From a virus: DNA of 29,992 nucleotides. The translations under genes and the position numbers were made by a program. Positions 29,037 to 29,992 of this stretch are shown piece by piece (position 1 is the first letter of the stretch; every line of letters starts with the position of its first letter). Under the pieces are notes generated by a model, which was not told the origin of the DNA, did no database searches, and worked only from the letters and a program-made list of their open reading frames with translations. Location: positions 1 through 29,992 of the IMG/VR virus record IMGVR_UViG_3300030099_000552; one strand, 5' to 3'.

Positions 29037-29110
29037 TGAAACCTAAGCACCAATTACCTATTATTATAGTTTGGGCATTTGTTCTTATTATATTAGCAAC
29101 CTTTATATAA
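29036..29110 (+). CDS. Tiny single-pass membrane peptide, 24 residues
   Basis: The frame starts at TAATG behind the phosphoesterase and codes for MKPKHQLPIIIVWAFVLIIL plus ATFI. A short basic start and one full membrane span make a plausible minimal membrane protein, and the coupling supports translation. It could aid lysis or alter the membrane; the sequence gives no more. Confidence 0.4.
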   Translation: MKPKHQLPIIIVWAFVLIILATFI

Positions 29111-29115
29111 CTTTC

Positions 29116-29134
29116 TTAACATTATAATTGTTAA
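29116..29134. promoter_or_regulatory. Dyad upstream of the early promoter
   Basis: TTAACA and TGTTAA flank TTATAAT, giving an interrupted inverted repeat about 40 bases upstream of the TATATTTG box. It could be an operator for a host or phage regulator, or a weak 3' hairpin for the late transcript. AT-rich sequence gives such dyads by chance, so confidence is low. The rest of the gap 29135-29210 holds the promoter described next. Confidence 0.3.
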
Positions 29135-29174
29135 TAACTTTTTAACTAAATTATGTTAGTAATTAATTTTATTG

Positions 29175-29182
29175 TATATTTG
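29175..29182 (+). promoter_or_regulatory. Putative early promoter, host-type -7 box TATATTTG
   Basis: An exact match to the Bacteroidota consensus TAnnTTTG in the longest non-coding gap before the early genes. Transcription would begin around 29187-29190. A good TTG-type -33 element is not present at the usual distance. The box makes the TTG at 29172 impossible as a start and supports the ATG at 29211. Confidence 0.55.
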
Positions 29183-29210
29183 TACCATGTTTAACAATAA
29201 AAATAAGAAA

Positions 29211-29411
29211 ATGACAAGAGAAATTAAAATAGGTACATTAGTAAAGTCAAAAAAAGATGACAACCTTACTATTTGGGAAGTAAAAGAAATAAATATAGGA
29301 TATAGTGGTAAAAAATGGTACACTTGCGAAGCAAGACACGATACTAAACTAAACTATGGTTTTGATAATATTACTAGAGATTTTAATGAAAAAGAAATAG
29401 AATTATATTAA
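29211..29411 (+). CDS. Small early protein, 66 residues
   Basis: The product begins MTREIKIGTLVKSKKDDNLT and continues with strands YSGKKWYTCEARHDTKLNYG, ending in the acidic helix NEKEIELY. It looks like a small beta-barrel, SH3-like protein (KIGTLVKSKKDDNLTIWEVK), but no family can be named. I place the start at ATG 29211, since transcription from TATATTTG starts about here; ATG 29187 is so close to the expected transcript start that it would be leaderless. As the first early gene it may act on host functions. Confidence 0.55.
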   Translation: MTREIKIGTLVKSKKDDNLTIWEVKEINIGYSGKKWYTCEARHDTKLNYGFDNITRDFNEKEIELY

Positions 29412-29435
29412 TAAATAAAATAAAATAATAAGAAA

Positions 29436-29726
29436 ATGTATAAAGTAATAAACAAGAAAACAAAAGCAGTTCATTTATTAAATAATGAACAATACAAAAA
29501 GTTCTTTGAACTAAAAAAAGCAACTAAGCAAAGAAAAGTATCATACGAACATATAGGAGATAAATATTATAGTTATGATGTATCATGGTTTGCTAATAAC
29601 TATGAAGATTATGATATAATAAACCTTAAAGATGAAATGTATAATGATATAGTAAATATTGCATTAGCAGTAGCAACTGTTACTGTTGTTGTAGCTATAA
29701 CAAAAATAGTAATGTATTATGTGTAG
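29436..29726 (+). CDS. Early membrane-anchored protein, 96 residues
   Basis: The soluble N-terminal part (1-72) is basic then acidic (MYKVINKKTKAVHLLNNEQY, KKATKQRKVSYEHIGDKYYS). The C-terminus is a transmembrane segment (IVNIALAVATVTVVVAITKI), so the protein is tail-anchored with its domain in the cytoplasm. An early tail-anchored protein could block superinfection or tie a host factor to the membrane; this is a guess. It overlaps the zinc-ribbon gene by 8 bases. Confidence 0.55.
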   Translation: MYKVINKKTKAVHLLNNEQYKKFFELKKATKQRKVSYEHIGDKYYSYDVSWFANNYEDYDIINLKDEMYNDIVNIALAVATVTVVVAITKIVMYYV

Positions 29727-29976
29727 TTATTATGTAAGTAATTGTTGTGGTGCTGAAATAGAACAATTAGATGAAGAAGTAAGTAATTGTTGTTCAGCTA
29801 GATATTTTGATGAAACACATTTTTGTAGTGATTGCAAAGATAGTGCAGTAGCAATAGATAGAGTATGTTCTGAATGTGGTTATGAATGTGAAGAAATAGA
29901 AGAAAGAGAATATCAAGCTAAAGAAAGAGAAAACTATCTTGAAATTAGACAAGATGAAGAAAGATATAAAGGTTAA
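29719..29976 (+). CDS. Double zinc-ribbon protein, early (crosses circle junction)
   Basis: This 85-residue protein has four cysteine pairs: NCCGAEI, NCCSARY, FCSDCKDS and VCSECGYECEE. The last two are clear CxxC knuckles and the first two CC pairs can complete them, giving one or two zinc sites. The C-terminal third is a charged helix rich in Glu, Arg and Lys. Small proteins of this kind occur in the early regions of many phages, but their function is unknown. The last 86 bases of the gene are repeated at the left end of the window, which shows that the genome continues into the SSB-like gene at 129. Confidence 0.7.
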   Translation: MCSYYVSNCCGAEIEQLDEEVSNCCSARYFDETHFCSDCKDSAVAIDRVCSECGYECEEIEEREYQAKERENYLEIRQDEERYKG

Positions 29977-29992
29977 AATTGTTTACCTTAAA
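29891..29992. repeat. Right copy of terminal direct repeat
   Basis: Identical to bases 1-98 over 29891-29988, then T instead of A at 29989, then three matching A. It contains the end of the zinc-ribbon gene and 16 bases beyond its stop. Confidence 0.9.

Noticed and set aside
1-29992. Prophage or lysogeny module
   Set aside because: No integrase, excisionase, C1-type repressor, partition gene or att-like tRNA fragment is visible; all genes run in one direction.
1-29992. CRISPR array, tRNA genes or insertion sequences
   Set aside because: No regularly spaced repeats, cloverleaf-like segments with CCA ends or transposase motifs were seen on either strand.

Overview
This window reads as one complete genome of a small tailed bacteriophage (siphovirus type). 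The first 98 bases recur exactly as bases 29891-29988, and the zinc-ribbon gene ending at 29976 also ends at base 86. The unit is therefore about 29,890 bp and is circular, circularly permuted or terminally redundant. All recognisable genes lie on the + strand and are tightly packed, often overlapping by 1-11 bases. I saw no tRNA, rRNA, CRISPR array, integrase, excisionase, C1-type repressor or transposase, so a strictly lytic lifestyle is the simplest reading.

The host is most likely a (marine) member of Bacteroidota/Flavobacteriia. This is inferred from the very AT-rich sequence, A-rich start-codon contexts with almost no Shine-Dalgarno sequences, TATATTTG boxes matching the Bacteroidota -7 consensus TAnnTTTG, and protein families typical of flavobacterial phages (XkdF-like protease, DUF5675 lysis enzyme, PBSX-type terminase, portal with a Cys/His-rich tail).

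Layout. (1) Early region, from the host-type promoter at 29175 across the circle junction to about 7.4 kb: small accessory proteins, an SSB-like protein, a stand-alone DnaA domain IV-like protein, a winged-helix initiator, NinG- and NinB-like recombination proteins, a DUF3310 protein, a sigma-70 region 4-like regulator, and three orphan DNA methyltransferases, two of them paralogues. No polymerase, primase or helicase is recognisable, so replication probably recruits the host replisome. (2) Packaging at 7.4-8.9 kb: small and large terminase. The large subunit has no ATG, GTG or TTG start. (3) Tail module at 8.9-18.3 kb: chaperone pair with an apparent -1 frame relation, tail completion proteins, two large tail/baseplate proteins, a YadA-like fibre and a short tape measure. 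(4) Head module at 18.3-27.4 kb: protease, scaffold, major capsid, tail tube, surface proteins including a LamG-type lectin, portal and connector. Having the tail module between TerL and the head genes is unusual. (5) Lysis at 27.4-28.3 kb: small membrane proteins, a DUF5675 enzyme and a holin-like protein, followed by a metallophosphoesterase.

The most interesting non-coding signal is a two-part motif present in five gaps of the late region: an AAATAAAT-like box, exactly 10 bases, then TCTAT followed by a TATA-like run. In three cases TCTAT begins exactly 13 bases before the ATG. In the other two a perfect palindrome begins exactly 18 bases downstream of TCTAT. It does not match the host TAnnTTTG box. 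I propose it is the phage late promoter, possibly served by the sigma-like protein encoded at 3886-4437.
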